A stretch of DNA of 64,000 nt, taken from the NCBI RefSeq assembly GCF_014252095.1, contig NZ_CP059210.1:25773-89772 (forward strand). Direction: 5' to 3'. Numbering within the stretch: the stretch's first letter is position 1; each line of letters starts with the position of its first letter. The translations under genes and the position numbers were made by a program. The notes under the pieces were generated by a model. That model did not search any database. It was not told the origin of the DNA and saw only the letters and a program-made list of their open reading frames with translations. Source of the stretch: Blattabacterium cuenoti. GTDB taxonomy: Bacteria; Bacteroidota; Bacteroidia; Flavobacteriales; Blattabacteriaceae. Shown here one piece after another: positions 55,753 through 64,000 of this stretch.

Positions 55753-56394
55753 TTATAAATAAAAAGGAATAAACTCTTCAATGTTATTGAATTTTTTATT
55801 ACAAAATTTCACGTAAGAAAGAAAAGACATATCCATGGCAGATGGATAAACAGGAAAAATAAAACGAAAATTATCCGTAAATAACTTCTTTACTTTTGGA
55901 AAAGTTATATTCCCAAATAAATATACTTTTTTATTTTCTGTTATAGATTGAAAAAAATCACTACCAAACTTCTTGATAGAAATAGGACATAATCTTTTTT
56001 TAGATCTATTATATAAAGTTGTATAAAAAAAATCGGATTTTGCATGTATCATAGGAATTAAAAATCCATCTTGGACATCTATTTTTTGACTCAAGATAGT
56101 TAATGAATCTAATGATAATAAAGGAATCCCTAAAGCATAACATAGACCTTTAGCAGCCGATACTCCTATTCTTAAGGAAGTGTAGGACCCGGGACCTTGA
56201 CTTACACAAATGGATTGTAAATCATTTATATTAATCTTTGAAATTTTTATAGCATATTGTATAAATGTATGTAATTTTTCTGAATGAAGATGTTTATCCG
56301 TATGTTCTTCTATGGAGATTAAGCCTATCCCGTTTTTTGCTATGCTAACCGAGCAATTTTTTGTAGAAGTTTCCAAATTTAGGATCAAAGTCAT
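55753..56394 (-). CDS. tsaB: tRNA t6A biosynthesis protein TsaB
   Basis: The protein is 213 aa. N-terminal ILNLETSTKNCSVSIAKNG and the central VSQGPGSYTSLRIGVSAAKGL are diagnostic of TsaB, the ASKHA partner of TsaD (6.8-7.8 kb). The shorter, less conserved C-terminal region is normal for the family. Divergent from nadE across 50 bp. Confidence 0.93.
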   Translation of the reverse strand: MTLILNLETSTKNCSVSIAKNGIGLISIEEHTDKHLHSEKLHTFIQYAIKISKININDLQSICVSQGPGSYTSLRIGVSAAKGLCYALGIPLLSLDSLTILSQKIDVQDGFLIPMIHAKSDFFYTTLYNRSKKRLCPISIKKFGSDFFQSITENKKVYLFGNITFPKVKKLFTDNFRFIFPVYPSAMDMSFLSYVKFCNKKFNNIEEFIPFYL

Positions 56395-56444
56395 CTTTAT
56401 TTATTATTTTTTTTCACAACCAAAATATCTAAAATCTATTTGAA

Positions 56445-57263
56445 ATGATAAATAATGCAAAAAAAATAGTTCATTATATTGTCCAGTGGTTAAAAAAATA
56501 CATAAAAAAAACTCAATCAAATGGTTTTGTTATTGGAATATCCGGAGGAATAGATTCTGCTGTGACCTCCATATTAGTAGCTATGACTAAATATCCAATT
56601 TTTACATTAGAAATGCCTATTTTAGAAAAAAATCCAAATTTTCTATCTGAACAACATGTAAATTTTTTAAAATCTAGATTTTTAAATATTCATCATTTAA
56701 AAAAAGATCTATCTTCTTTATTCACTTCTTTTATTCACACTATAAATGATAATATTACAGAAAAAAAAAATAAACCTTTAGCCTTAGCCAATGCAAAATC
56801 TCGTCTCCGTATGTTAACTCTATATTATTACGCAAATATAGAGAATTGTCTAGTGGTGGGAACTGGAAATAAAGTAGAAGATTTTGGAGTTGGATTTTTT
56901 ACAAAATATGGAGACGGAGGCGTAGATATACATCCTATAGCAGATTTAACTAAAAGTGAAATCCGTTGTATTGCTAAAGAATTAAATATTCTTGATGGAA
57001 TACAAAAAGCTGAACCTACAGATGGATTATGGGAAGATCAAAGATCCGATGAAGATCAGTTAAAAGCTACTTATGAAGAATTAGAATGGGCCATGAAAAT
57101 CGCAAAAAAAAAGGAAAAAAATTTTCATGAAACCTTTAAAAGAAGAGAATATGATATTTTAAAAATATATCAATATCTACACAAAAAAAATGAACACAAG
57201 ATGAGACCTATTCCTATCTGTAAAATTCCTGATATTTTAAGAAATGGAAAAATAATCTCCTGA
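56445..57263 (+). CDS. nadE: NAD+ synthase (ammonia-dependent)
   Basis: The protein is 272 aa. The PP-loop SGGIDSAVTS (about 34-43) activates deamido-NAD, and the second ATP/NaAD contacts appear in GTGNKVEDFGVGFFTKYGDGG and DGLWEDQRSDEDQLKATYEE. It lacks a glutaminase domain, so it uses free ammonia. The stop codon is TGA, showing that TGA is a stop here. Confidence 0.94.
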   Translation: MINNAKKIVHYIVQWLKKYIKKTQSNGFVIGISGGIDSAVTSILVAMTKYPIFTLEMPILEKNPNFLSEQHVNFLKSRFLNIHHLKKDLSSLFTSFIHTINDNITEKKNKPLALANAKSRLRMLTLYYYANIENCLVVGTGNKVEDFGVGFFTKYGDGGVDIHPIADLTKSEIRCIAKELNILDGIQKAEPTDGLWEDQRSDEDQLKATYEELEWAMKIAKKKEKNFHETFKRREYDILKIYQYLHKKNEHKMRPIPICKIPDILRNGKIIS

Positions 57264-57308
57264 TTCTTGGAAAACAAAGAGAAACATATCAATCCAAAAA
57301 CCTTTTCG

Positions 57309-57316
57309 TACCTTTG
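57309..57316 (+). promoter_or_regulatory. Putative -7 element of folE
   Basis: TACCTTTG matches TAnnTTTG exactly, 23 bp before the folE ATG. No clear -33 TTTG at 19-bp spacing. Confidence 0.4.
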
Positions 57317-57339
57317 TTTTTCATGGATTAAGTTAAATT

Positions 57340-58014
57340 ATGATGGGAGAAGAGTATAAAAAATTTTTAGAAAAAGATAATAAGGATACTAATTTTTTAG
57401 AAAATCATGGAACTCCACTACGTGATGATGCTTTTCTTATAAGCGACGAAAAAAAAATTGATAAAATAGAAAAACATTTTTTCCACATCATGGAAATTTT
57501 AGGTTTGGATATGAATGATGATAGTTTACGTAGTACACCTAAACGTGTAGCCAAAATGTTTATAAAAGAAATATTTAGCGGACTAAATCCAAAAAATTAT
57601 CCTCATTTATCCACCTTTGAAAATAAATATAAGTATAATCAGATGTTGATAGAAAAAAACATAATCGTTTATTCTACTTGTGAGCATCATTTTCTACCTA
57701 TTGTTGGAAAAGCACATGTTGGTTACATTTCCAATGGAAAGGTTTTGGGTCTTTCTAAAATTAATAGAATCGTAAATTTTTACGCAAAAAGACCACAAGT
57801 TCAAGAACGTTTAACTATGCAAATTGTTAAATCTTTGCAAAAGATATTAAATACAAAAGATGTGGCTTGTGTTATAGACGCAAAACATTTATGTGTAAAT
57901 TCTCGTGGAATTCGAGATATAGACACCAGAACTATCACTACTGAATTAGTAGGAGCATTTAAAAGAGATTCGGAAATTCGAAGAGAATTTTTCCATTATA
58001 TTGGAAGATCATGA
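57340..58014 (+). CDS. folE: GTP cyclohydrolase I
   Basis: The protein is 224 aa. It makes dihydroneopterin triphosphate, the first folate step. Zinc ligands are visible in STCEHHFLPIVGKAHVGYI (Cys, His) and a late Cys in KHLCVNSRGI. LGLSKINRIV and RPQVQERLT complete the active site. It overlaps cysS by four bases (ATGA). Confidence 0.95.
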   Translation: MMGEEYKKFLEKDNKDTNFLENHGTPLRDDAFLISDEKKIDKIEKHFFHIMEILGLDMNDDSLRSTPKRVAKMFIKEIFSGLNPKNYPHLSTFENKYKYNQMLIEKNIIVYSTCEHHFLPIVGKAHVGYISNGKVLGLSKINRIVNFYAKRPQVQERLTMQIVKSLQKILNTKDVACVIDAKHLCVNSRGIRDIDTRTITTELVGAFKRDSEIRREFFHYIGRS

Positions 58015-59474
58015 TCTTACTGAAGATAGAAGAAAACTATCTACGTTATATACGAGATCATATAAAAATATATAATTCTTTTACCGAAAAAAAAGAATTA
58101 TTTAAACCTATTCACAAGGAATATATAGGAATTTATGTTTGTGGACCCACGGTTTATAATCACCTTCATTTGGGAAACTGTCGTACTTTTATATTATTCG
58201 ATTTAGTTTTTCGTTATTTTAAACATTTAGGTTATAAAGTACGCTATATCAGAAATATTACGGATGTAGGACATTTAGAAAATGATAGTGATGAAGGAGA
58301 AGATAAAATTCATCAAAGATCTCGTTTTGAAGGACTTGAACCTATGGAAATTGTTCAAAAATATACTTTATCTTTTCATCATATATTAAATATTTTCAAT
58401 ACTTTACCTCCAAGTATTGAACCAACAGCTACTGGTCATATTATAGAACAAATTGATATGATTCAAAAATTGATTCAAAAAAATCTAGCTTACGAAAATA
58501 ATGGATCTGTTTATTTTGACGTCAAAAAATATAGCCAATTATATTCTTATGGAATATTGAGTCATAATAGAATTGATCAACTTGTTCAGAAAAAATCTGA
58601 TTTTTTTGGTGAAAAACGACATTTTCAAGATTTTTCTCTTTGGAAAAGAACTAAACACAGTCATATTATGAACTGGAATTCTCCATGGGGAAAAGGAGTT
58701 CCAGGTTGGCATATAGAATGCACCACGATGAGTACAAAATATTTAGGAGAATTTTTTGATATTCACGGTGGAGGAATAGATCTTAAATTTCCCCATCATG
58801 AATGTGAATTAGCACAAGCCATAGGAATTTATAACAAGAATAATCTTGCAAATTATTGGATGCATACAAATATGCTTACTTTAAATGGAAAAAAAATGAG
58901 TAAATCTACAGGAAATTACTTATCCACAAAAGATTTAATATCTAAATATCATCCAATAGTCATTCGATTCTTTATATTACAATCTCATTATCGTAGCCTT
59001 TTAAACTTTTCTCAAAAAGGACTTATAGATGCTGAAAAAGGATATCATCGTTTAATTAATGCAATAGAAAAATTAGAATTTTTTTCTAGTGATAAAAAAA
59101 ATATATCAAAATTTGATGTAAATAAATGGATAAAAAATTGTTATGAAGCTATTAATGATGATTTTAACACCCCATTATTAATCTCTCATCTTTTCAAAGT
59201 GACTCACATTTTGAATCATTCTATTAACTATATAGGGGATTCTATCCATTTATTAAAAAAATATATGAATCATTTTTTATTTGATATACTTGGTCTTCAA
59301 AAGATAGAAAAAAATTCCTTTGAAACAACGTCTAAAAAATTAGACATACTCACTGAAATATTAATAAGAATTCGAATAGAAGCAAGAAAAAAAAGAAACT
59401 GGGTTCTTTCAGATTTAATTCGCGAAGAACTATCCCGCGTAGGGATTTCATTACATGATGAAAAACTTATTTAG
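58011..59474 (+). CDS. cysS: Cysteinyl-tRNA synthetase
   Basis: The protein is 487 aa. VCGPTVYNHLHLGN carries the zinc Cys (Cys44) and HIGH-type motif, WHIECTTMS and GGGIDLKFPHHECELAQ give the other zinc ligands, and KMSKS is at 295-299. All are intact. The N-terminus may be a few residues shorter. It overlaps the end of the convergent PLP enzyme gene by four bases. Confidence 0.95.
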   Translation: MILLKIEENYLRYIRDHIKIYNSFTEKKELFKPIHKEYIGIYVCGPTVYNHLHLGNCRTFILFDLVFRYFKHLGYKVRYIRNITDVGHLENDSDEGEDKIHQRSRFEGLEPMEIVQKYTLSFHHILNIFNTLPPSIEPTATGHIIEQIDMIQKLIQKNLAYENNGSVYFDVKKYSQLYSYGILSHNRIDQLVQKKSDFFGEKRHFQDFSLWKRTKHSHIMNWNSPWGKGVPGWHIECTTMSTKYLGEFFDIHGGGIDLKFPHHECELAQAIGIYNKNNLANYWMHTNMLTLNGKKMSKSTGNYLSTKDLISKYHPIVIRFFILQSHYRSLLNFSQKGLIDAEKGYHRLINAIEKLEFFSSDKKNISKFDVNKWIKNCYEAINDDFNTPLLISHLFKVTHILNHSINYIGDSIHLLKKYMNHFLFDILGLQKIEKNSFETTSKKLDILTEILIRIRIEARKKRNWVLSDLIREELSRVGISLHDEKLI

Positions 59475-60631
59475 TTGTTTTGTTTTAAAGCTTGATCTAT
59501 ATCTTCAAGAAGATCTTCTTCATTCTCTATTCCAAAAGATAAACGTATAAGAGAATCTTGAATTCCTGCGTTTCTTCTAACCTCTAAAGGAGTAGATTTA
59601 TGAGTCATAGTTGCCGGATGACAAATTAAACTTTTTGTTCCTCCTAAACTTTCTGCTAGTTTAAATAATTTAGTAGAGGTTACAACTTTTTTTGCCGCTT
59701 CTATAGTATCCTCTCTAAGACTAAAGGACACGATTCCTCCGAAATATAGTTGTTGTTTTACTGCTATTATATGATTTTTATGCTGGGATAATCCAGGATA
59801 ATAAACCTTATCGATATAGGTATTTTTTTCTTCCAATAAAAAAGAAGCTATTTTAAATGCATTATCAGATTGTTTCTTGATACGTAGATACAAAGTTTGA
59901 CAACCTCTGATAGTTAACCAACAATCAAGAGGAGATAAAACCCCTCCAGTAGCATTTTGAATGTATTTGAATTTTTCATATAAATCTGGATTTTTCACGG
60001 TAATTAGTCCAGCTAATACATCTGAATGTCCTGCTAGATATTTTGTAGCACTGTGAATAACTATATCTGCTCCTAAACTGAGAGGATTCTGAAAAGCTGG
60101 AGTAGCAAAAGTATTGTCTACAACAACTAAAATGTTAGGGTTTATTTTTTTAGAATGTTCACTAATATACTTAATATCAGATATTTTTAAAGTAGGATTA
60201 GTAGGAGATTCTAACCAAACCATCTTAGTTTTAGGAGTAAGAATAGAAATAACATTTTCTGCATAGGTAGTATCCACAAAATGGGTTTGAATTCCTAATT
60301 TTTGATACAAATTTAATAAACGAAAAGTTCCTCCATAAATATCATCTACAGCAATTATTTCATCTCCACATTCTAATAATTTCAAAACAGCATCTACAGA
60401 TGCTAATCCAGAAGAAAAAGCTAAACTTCCATAGCCTTTTTCTAAATCTGTAATTAATTTTTCCAATATTTTTCTTGTAGGATTATTGGTTCTTGTATAA
60501 TCAAAACCTTTATGAACTCCAGGAGATTCTTGAACATAAGTAGAAGTCTGGTATATGGGAGTAGATATGGCTCCTGTTAAAGGGTCTGATAAAATGTTTT
60601 GAATTAGTTTTGTTTCTTCCTTCATTGCCAT
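59471..60631 (-). CDS. metB: Cystathionine gamma-synthase/lyase (PLP, Cys/Met metabolism family)
   Basis: The protein is 386 aa. PLP lysine in HSATKYLAGHSD (about residue 197), the phosphate-binding FSSGLAS, and YTRTNNPTR are all typical. Substrate (MetB synthase, MetC lyase or gamma-lyase) cannot be separated by eye. ATG at 60631 is chosen because a complete promoter lies just upstream. The more upstream GTG (60643) would leave almost no leader. Confidence 0.88.
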   Translation of the reverse strand: MAMKEETKLIQNILSDPLTGAISTPIYQTSTYVQESPGVHKGFDYTRTNNPTRKILEKLITDLEKGYGSLAFSSGLASVDAVLKLLECGDEIIAVDDIYGGTFRLLNLYQKLGIQTHFVDTTYAENVISILTPKTKMVWLESPTNPTLKISDIKYISEHSKKINPNILVVVDNTFATPAFQNPLSLGADIVIHSATKYLAGHSDVLAGLITVKNPDLYEKFKYIQNATGGVLSPLDCWLTIRGCQTLYLRIKKQSDNAFKIASFLLEEKNTYIDKVYYPGLSQHKNHIIAVKQQLYFGGIVSFSLREDTIEAAKKVVTSTKLFKLAESLGGTKSLICHPATMTHKSTPLEVRRNAGIQDSLIRLSFGIENEEDLLEDIDQALKQNN

Positions 60632-60654
60632 TATATTTTGCACAAAATTATATA

Positions 60655-60685
60655 CAAATGTACTCTTTCAATTCAAAAATTCAAA
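60655..60685 (-). promoter_or_regulatory. Putative Bacteroidetes promoter of metB-like gene
   Basis: Minus strand has TTTG (60685-60682), a 19-bp spacer, and TACATTTG (60662-60655), matching the -33 TTTG and -7 TAnnTTTG consensus. Transcription would start near 60648, about 17 bp before the ATG at 60631. It is the clearest promoter in the window. Confidence 0.6.
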
Positions 60686-60725
60686 AAATGGAATTTTTAA
60701 ATTCTTTATTTTATGGAAAAAAATC

Positions 60726-60733
60726 TAAATTTG
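60726..60733 (+). promoter_or_regulatory. Putative -7 element of the atp operon
   Basis: TAAATTTG, an exact TAnnTTTG, 18 bp before the atpB ATG. No -33 TTTG at the standard spacing. Confidence 0.45.
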
Positions 60734-60751
60734 TTTTCTACTTTTTTTTGA

Positions 60752-61810
60752 ATGACTTTAGCTTTAAAAAAATTAGGATTATATTACTTTTTAATTTTTC
60801 TTTTTCTTATTCATTCAAATCTTTTTGCTAATGAAAATGAAAATAAAAAAAATATAGATGTAGCCAAGACTATTCTTGAACATGTAAGTGATTCTCACGA
60901 ATGGCATGTTTTAGGGAATCATGAAAAGGGAATTATATTTTCTTTACCAGTGCTTTTGTGGAATAATGGATGGGAATTTTTTTTATCCTCTCAATTTTCT
61001 CATGGAAAAGTAGTAAAAGGAAAATATGGAAATTATAAAATGTTTCAAGAAAAAATATATAAAACAAATTCTTTTGGAAGTTTATATATAGATGCAAGAG
61101 GTTCTCCTAAAAATGATAGACCTTTGGATTTTTCTATTACAAAAAATGTAGTGTCTCTTGGAATATCCTTTTTAATATTATGTTACATTTTTAGGAGAAT
61201 GAGGTTGAGCTATAAAAATCATCAGATAAAGTGGAATTTCGGAATTTTCTTAGAATTCTTAATCTTATTTATTCGTAATGAAATAGTTATTCCCCATGTT
61301 GGGGAAAAAAAATATAAAACCTATTTTCCTTTTTTATTGACTGTGTTTTTTTTCATATTAGTTAATAATTTAATAGGTCTTTTGCCAGGATTTCCAAATG
61401 TGACAGGAAATATAAGTGTCACATTGGTTTTAGCAGTAATTACTTTTTTCATAATCAATATTAAAGCCAATAAAAATTATTGGAAACATATTTTTTGGAT
61501 GCCAAATGTTCCCATAGGAATAAAATTTTTGTTAGCCCCCATAGAATTTATTGGAATTTTCATTCGTCCATTGACTTTATGTATTCGTTTATTTGCTAAT
61601 ATTACTGCTGGACACATCATTATTTTAAGTTTTATTTGTCTTATTTTTATTTTTAAAAATTTTTTTATTGCTAGTTTTTCCATTATTTTCTGCTTTTTTA
61701 TTTCTTTGTTGGAAATTATGGTGGCTTTTTTGCAAGCCTTTATTTTTACGAATTTATCTGCTTTACTTATAGGAATGGCCGTAAAGGATTATGAACATAA
61801 AACGTATTAA
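60752..61810 (+). CDS. atpB: ATP synthase F0 subunit a
   Basis: The protein is 352 aa, the long Bacteroidetes form. A signal-like N-terminus (IFLFLIHSNLFANE) and a periplasmic insertion precede five or six membrane spans. The channel residues are visible: Arg in IRPLTLCIRLFANITAGH, and NNLIGLLPGFPN. It conducts protons past the c-ring. First gene of atpBEFHA. Confidence 0.93.
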   Translation: MTLALKKLGLYYFLIFLFLIHSNLFANENENKKNIDVAKTILEHVSDSHEWHVLGNHEKGIIFSLPVLLWNNGWEFFLSSQFSHGKVVKGKYGNYKMFQEKIYKTNSFGSLYIDARGSPKNDRPLDFSITKNVVSLGISFLILCYIFRRMRLSYKNHQIKWNFGIFLEFLILFIRNEIVIPHVGEKKYKTYFPFLLTVFFFILVNNLIGLLPGFPNVTGNISVTLVLAVITFFIINIKANKNYWKHIFWMPNVPIGIKFLLAPIEFIGIFIRPLTLCIRLFANITAGHIIILSFICLIFIFKNFFIASFSIIFCFFISLLEIMVAFLQAFIFTNLSALLIGMAVKDYEHKTY

Positions 61811-61825
61811 AATAATATTATCATT

Positions 61826-62053
61826 ATGGATATAGATTTAACTTATTCAGGTTTAGCCGCTTTAGGTGCTGGAATTTCTGTCATAGGGGCTGGTTTAGGA
61901 ATTGGTAAAATTGGAAGTTCAGCAATGGATGCTATTGCTAGACAGCCTGAAGCTTCGGGAAAGATACAAAACGCCATGATTGTTGCTGCAGCTCTTATTG
62001 AAGGGGCCGCTCTTTTTGGAATAGTAACCGCTTTATTAGCTGTGTTTAAATAA
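61826..62053 (+). CDS. atpE: ATP synthase F0 subunit c
   Basis: The protein is 75 aa: two helices joined by the polar loop ARQPE. The ion-binding Glu lies in ALIEGAALFG. The GAGISVIGAGLGIG helix has the packed glycines that form the rotor ring. It lies 15 bp after atpB. Confidence 0.96.
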   Translation: MDIDLTYSGLAALGAGISVIGAGLGIGKIGSSAMDAIARQPEASGKIQNAMIVAAALIEGAALFGIVTALLAVFK

Positions 62054-62063
62054 GTTTTGTATC

Positions 62064-62558
62064 ATGGATTTGGTTACTCCTTCTATCGGTTTAATTGTTT
62101 GGCAGACAATAATATTTCTGATATTGATCTCCTTTCTTTCCAAATACGCGTGGAAACCAATTATGAAATTCATTGATCAAAGAGAGGAAAAAATTAGAAT
62201 TTCTATAGAAAATGCGGATCTAGTTCAAAACGAATTGAAAATGGTAGAAAACAAAAAAAATAAAATTTTGAAAGAAACTCGCATAAAAAGAGATAGAATT
62301 TTGGAAGAGGCCATTCAAATGAAAGAAAAAATAAAAAATAAAGCTATAGAAGAAGGTGTTTTAGAGAAAAAAAAGCTTATAAAAGAGACAAAAAAAATTA
62401 TACAGGTAGAGAGAAAAATGGCTATACAAGAATTGAAAGATCAAATAATTGATATTTCCATAATAATTTCCGAAAAAATCTTAAAGAAAGAGTTAGATCC
62501 AAGTCAAAAAACGAATAAACAAGAAAAATTTATCAAAGAATTAGTAAAAAAATTATAA
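62064..62558 (+). CDS. atpF: ATP synthase F0 subunit b
   Basis: The protein is 164 aa: one N-terminal membrane helix (GLIVWQTIIFLILISFLSK), then WKPIMKFIDQREEKI and a long charged helix forming the peripheral stalk. Order after atpE and before atpH is standard. Confidence 0.95.
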   Translation: MDLVTPSIGLIVWQTIIFLILISFLSKYAWKPIMKFIDQREEKIRISIENADLVQNELKMVENKKNKILKETRIKRDRILEEAIQMKEKIKNKAIEEGVLEKKKLIKETKKIIQVERKMAIQELKDQIIDISIIISEKILKKELDPSQKTNKQEKFIKELVKKL

Positions 62559-62560
62559 AA

Positions 62561-63100
62561 ATGTTTTCGAAAAAAAAAGTGGCTAGACATTATGCTAAAG
62601 TTCTTTTTGAACATTCTATGAATCACGAGAAATGGAGTTCTACTTATCATAAAATTAAAAAAATATCCTTTCTATTATCTCAAAATCTTGATTTGAATAA
62701 GGTTTTGTGTACCTCTTTGTTAAGTCTTTCAAGGAAAATACAAATTTTAGAAAAAATTTTCTATCCTTTCGATCCTTTTATTTTTTATTTTATAAAAATT
62801 TTAACAGTACGAAAAAGAGAACATCTTTCTAAAAAAATTTTTTTGGAATATCAAAAAATTTATCAGGAAAAAAAAGGATTGTTAAAATGCTACCTTATTT
62901 CTGCTTTTCCATTAAAAATGGATCTTCAAAAAATTATTATAAATAAAATCATTTCAGAATCAAAAAAATATCAGATTATAAATAAAATAGATGGATCCAT
63001 TCTTGGAGGTTTTTTGCTTCGTATAGGATACAAAGAATGGGATTTTAGTGTGAAAAAACAATTATTTTGTATTCAAAAACTATTAAAAAATTCAGTTTAA
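62561..63100 (+). CDS. atpH: ATP synthase F1 subunit delta
   Basis: The protein is 179 aa. N-terminal [14 protein letters not shown] and C-terminal [20 protein letters not shown] are typical of delta/OSCP. It joins the b-stalk to F1. The gene starts two bases after atpF. Confidence 0.93.
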   Translation: MFSKKKVARHYAKVLFEHSMNHEKWSSTYHKIKKISFLLSQNLDLNKVLCTSLLSLSRKIQILEKIFYPFDPFIFYFIKILTVRKREHLSKKIFLEYQKIYQEKKGLLKCYLISAFPLKMDLQKIIINKIISESKKYQIINKIDGSILGGFLLRIGYKEWDFSVKKQLFCIQKLLKNSV

Positions 63101-63113
63101 AGTATTTATTTTC

Positions 63114-64000
63114 ATGTCCGATTTAAAATATTCTGAAATATCATCGATTCTTAAAAAACAATTATTGGATTTTCAATATGAATCAAAATTATCTGAATCC
63201 GGGGTGATTGTTCAAGTAGGAGATGGGATAGCTCGATCTGTTGGATTGAATTCTGTATTTTCTGGAGAAATAGTTGAATTTCATTCAGGAATAAAAGGAA
63301 TAGTCTTGAATTTGGAAGAAGATCATGTAAGTATAGTATTAGTAAATTCCTCAAAAGATGTCAAAGAAGGAGATATTGTAAAGCGTACAGGAAAGGTTCT
63401 TTCTATTCCAGTTGGAGAAGGAATGCTAGGTCGTGTAGTGGATGTATTAGGAAATCCGATTGATGGAAAAGGTCCTATAGAAGGGAATTTATTTGATATG
63501 CCTTTGGAAAGAAAAGCTCCAGGTGTTATTTATAGAGAACCTGTAAAAGAACCTCTTCAAACAGGAATTAAATTTATAGATTCTATGATTCCTATAGGAA
63601 AAGGACAAAGAGAATTAATTATTGGAGATAGACAAACAGGAAAGACCACTATAGCCATTGATACGATTCTAAATCAGAAAGAATGGGATAATACAGATAA
63701 AAAAGTTTATTGTATTTATGTAGCTATAAGTCAAAAAGGATCTACAATAGCCAGAATCACGAAAACTTTAGAGGAAAAAGGGGGCATGTCCTATACAGTT
63801 ATAGTCGCTGCAAATGCTTCTGATTCAGCCGCAATGCAAGTTTTTGCTCCGTTTTCTGGGACAGCTATTGGAGAATACTTTCGTGATACGGGGCGTTCTT
63901 CTTTGGTAATTTATGATGATCTATCCAAACAAGCGGTTTCTTATAGGGAAGTATCTCTTTTATTACGACGTCCTCCTGGTAGAGAAGCATATCCAGGAGA
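63114..64000 (+). CDS. atpA: ATP synthase F1 subunit alpha (N-terminal part)
   Basis: The frame opens at ATG 63114 ([17 protein letters not shown]) and runs to the window end without a stop: 295 complete codons of about 520. The beta-barrel ([11 protein letters not shown]), the linker ([16 protein letters not shown]) and the P-loop GDRQTGKT (171-178) are present, then the nucleotide-binding domain. The remaining codons lie downstream. atpG, and the separate atpD/atpC, are not in view. Confidence 0.95.
   Translation, partial: MSDLKYSEISSILKKQLLDFQYESKLSESGVIVQVGDGIARSVGLNSVFSGEIVEFHSGIKGIVLNLEEDHVSIVLVNSSKDVKEGDIVKRTGKVLSIPVGEGMLGRVVDVLGNPIDGKGPIEGNLFDMPLERKAPGVIYREPVKEPLQTGIKFIDSMIPIGKGQRELIIGDRQTGKTTIAIDTILNQKEWDNTDKKVYCIYVAISQKGSTIARITKTLEEKGGMSYTVIVAANASDSAAMQVFAPFSGTAIGEYFRDTGRSSLVIYDDLSKQAVSYREVSLLLRRPPGREAYPG

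Overview
The window looks like chromosomal DNA of a Bacteroidetes/Flavobacteriia-type insect endosymbiont, most like Blattabacterium of cockroaches; the genus is an inference from gene content and order. It is very AT-rich with many A/T homopolymers. Genes are tightly packed or overlap by a few bases, Shine-Dalgarno sequences are absent, and several promoters carry the Bacteroidetes -7 motif TAnnTTTG. Lineage markers include the tmRNA tag GEKQYAFAA, an alternative complex III operon, a fused CcsBA-type cytochrome c assembly protein, a DUF3127 protein and a PgpH-type HD protein. There are no insertion sequences, phage genes, CRISPR arrays, toxin or secretion islands. I found no new multi-gene system.

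Layout. 1-7.8 kb: end of rodA, ssrA (tmRNA), lnt, mdh(-), gcvP, tsaD(-). 7.8-14.3 kb: a long TamB-like protein with a decayed 3' end, an Lrp/AsnC regulator and a PgpH-like protein. 14.4-14.6 kb: tRNA-Ser(GCU), tRNA-Pro(UGG), tRNA-Arg(UCU). 14.6-25.6 kb: clpP(-), a flippase-like protein, a decayed dut, a sugar nucleotidyltransferase, tatA, a lytic transglycosylase, recA, an MBL hydrolase, a ResB/CcsA fusion and a PlsC-like acyltransferase. 25.6-37.2 kb: alaS, sucA, sucB, a small membrane/helical-repeat protein(-), an esterase(-), a frameshifted lolD-like gene(-), sucC, dnaX. 37.3-44.5 kb: clpC-like, nth, then on the minus strand DUF3127, SPFH, DUF59 and two M16 peptidase genes. 44.6-52.7 kb: the six-gene alternative complex III operon actABCDEF. 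52.9-56.4 kb: K+ uptake genes (-), a hemC remnant(-), tsaB(-). 56.4-64 kb: nadE, folE, cysS, a cystathionine synthase/lyase(-), and atpB-E-F-H-A running off the end.

How the genes fit together. Much of the window is aerobic energy metabolism. SucA/SucB, SucC and Mdh belong to the TCA cycle. ActA-F passes electrons from quinol to cytochrome c, the CcsBA-type protein matures c-type cytochromes, TatA belongs to the pathway that the ActB signal peptide predicts, and AtpBEFHA makes ATP. The rest is housekeeping: translation (alaS, cysS, tsaB, tsaD, tmRNA, tRNAs), proteolysis (ClpP/ClpC, M16), envelope (RodA, Lnt, transglycosylase, flippase, PlsC, LolD) and cofactors (nadE, folE).

The main point of interest is gene decay in progress. 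dut and hemC are recognisable only as fragments. A lolD-like ATPase is split by one frameshift in an A9 tract. tamB has lost its conserved C-terminus. clpC lacks its N-domain, and dnaX has lost its zinc module and consensus ATPase motifs while carrying an in-frame 30-bp tandem repeat.
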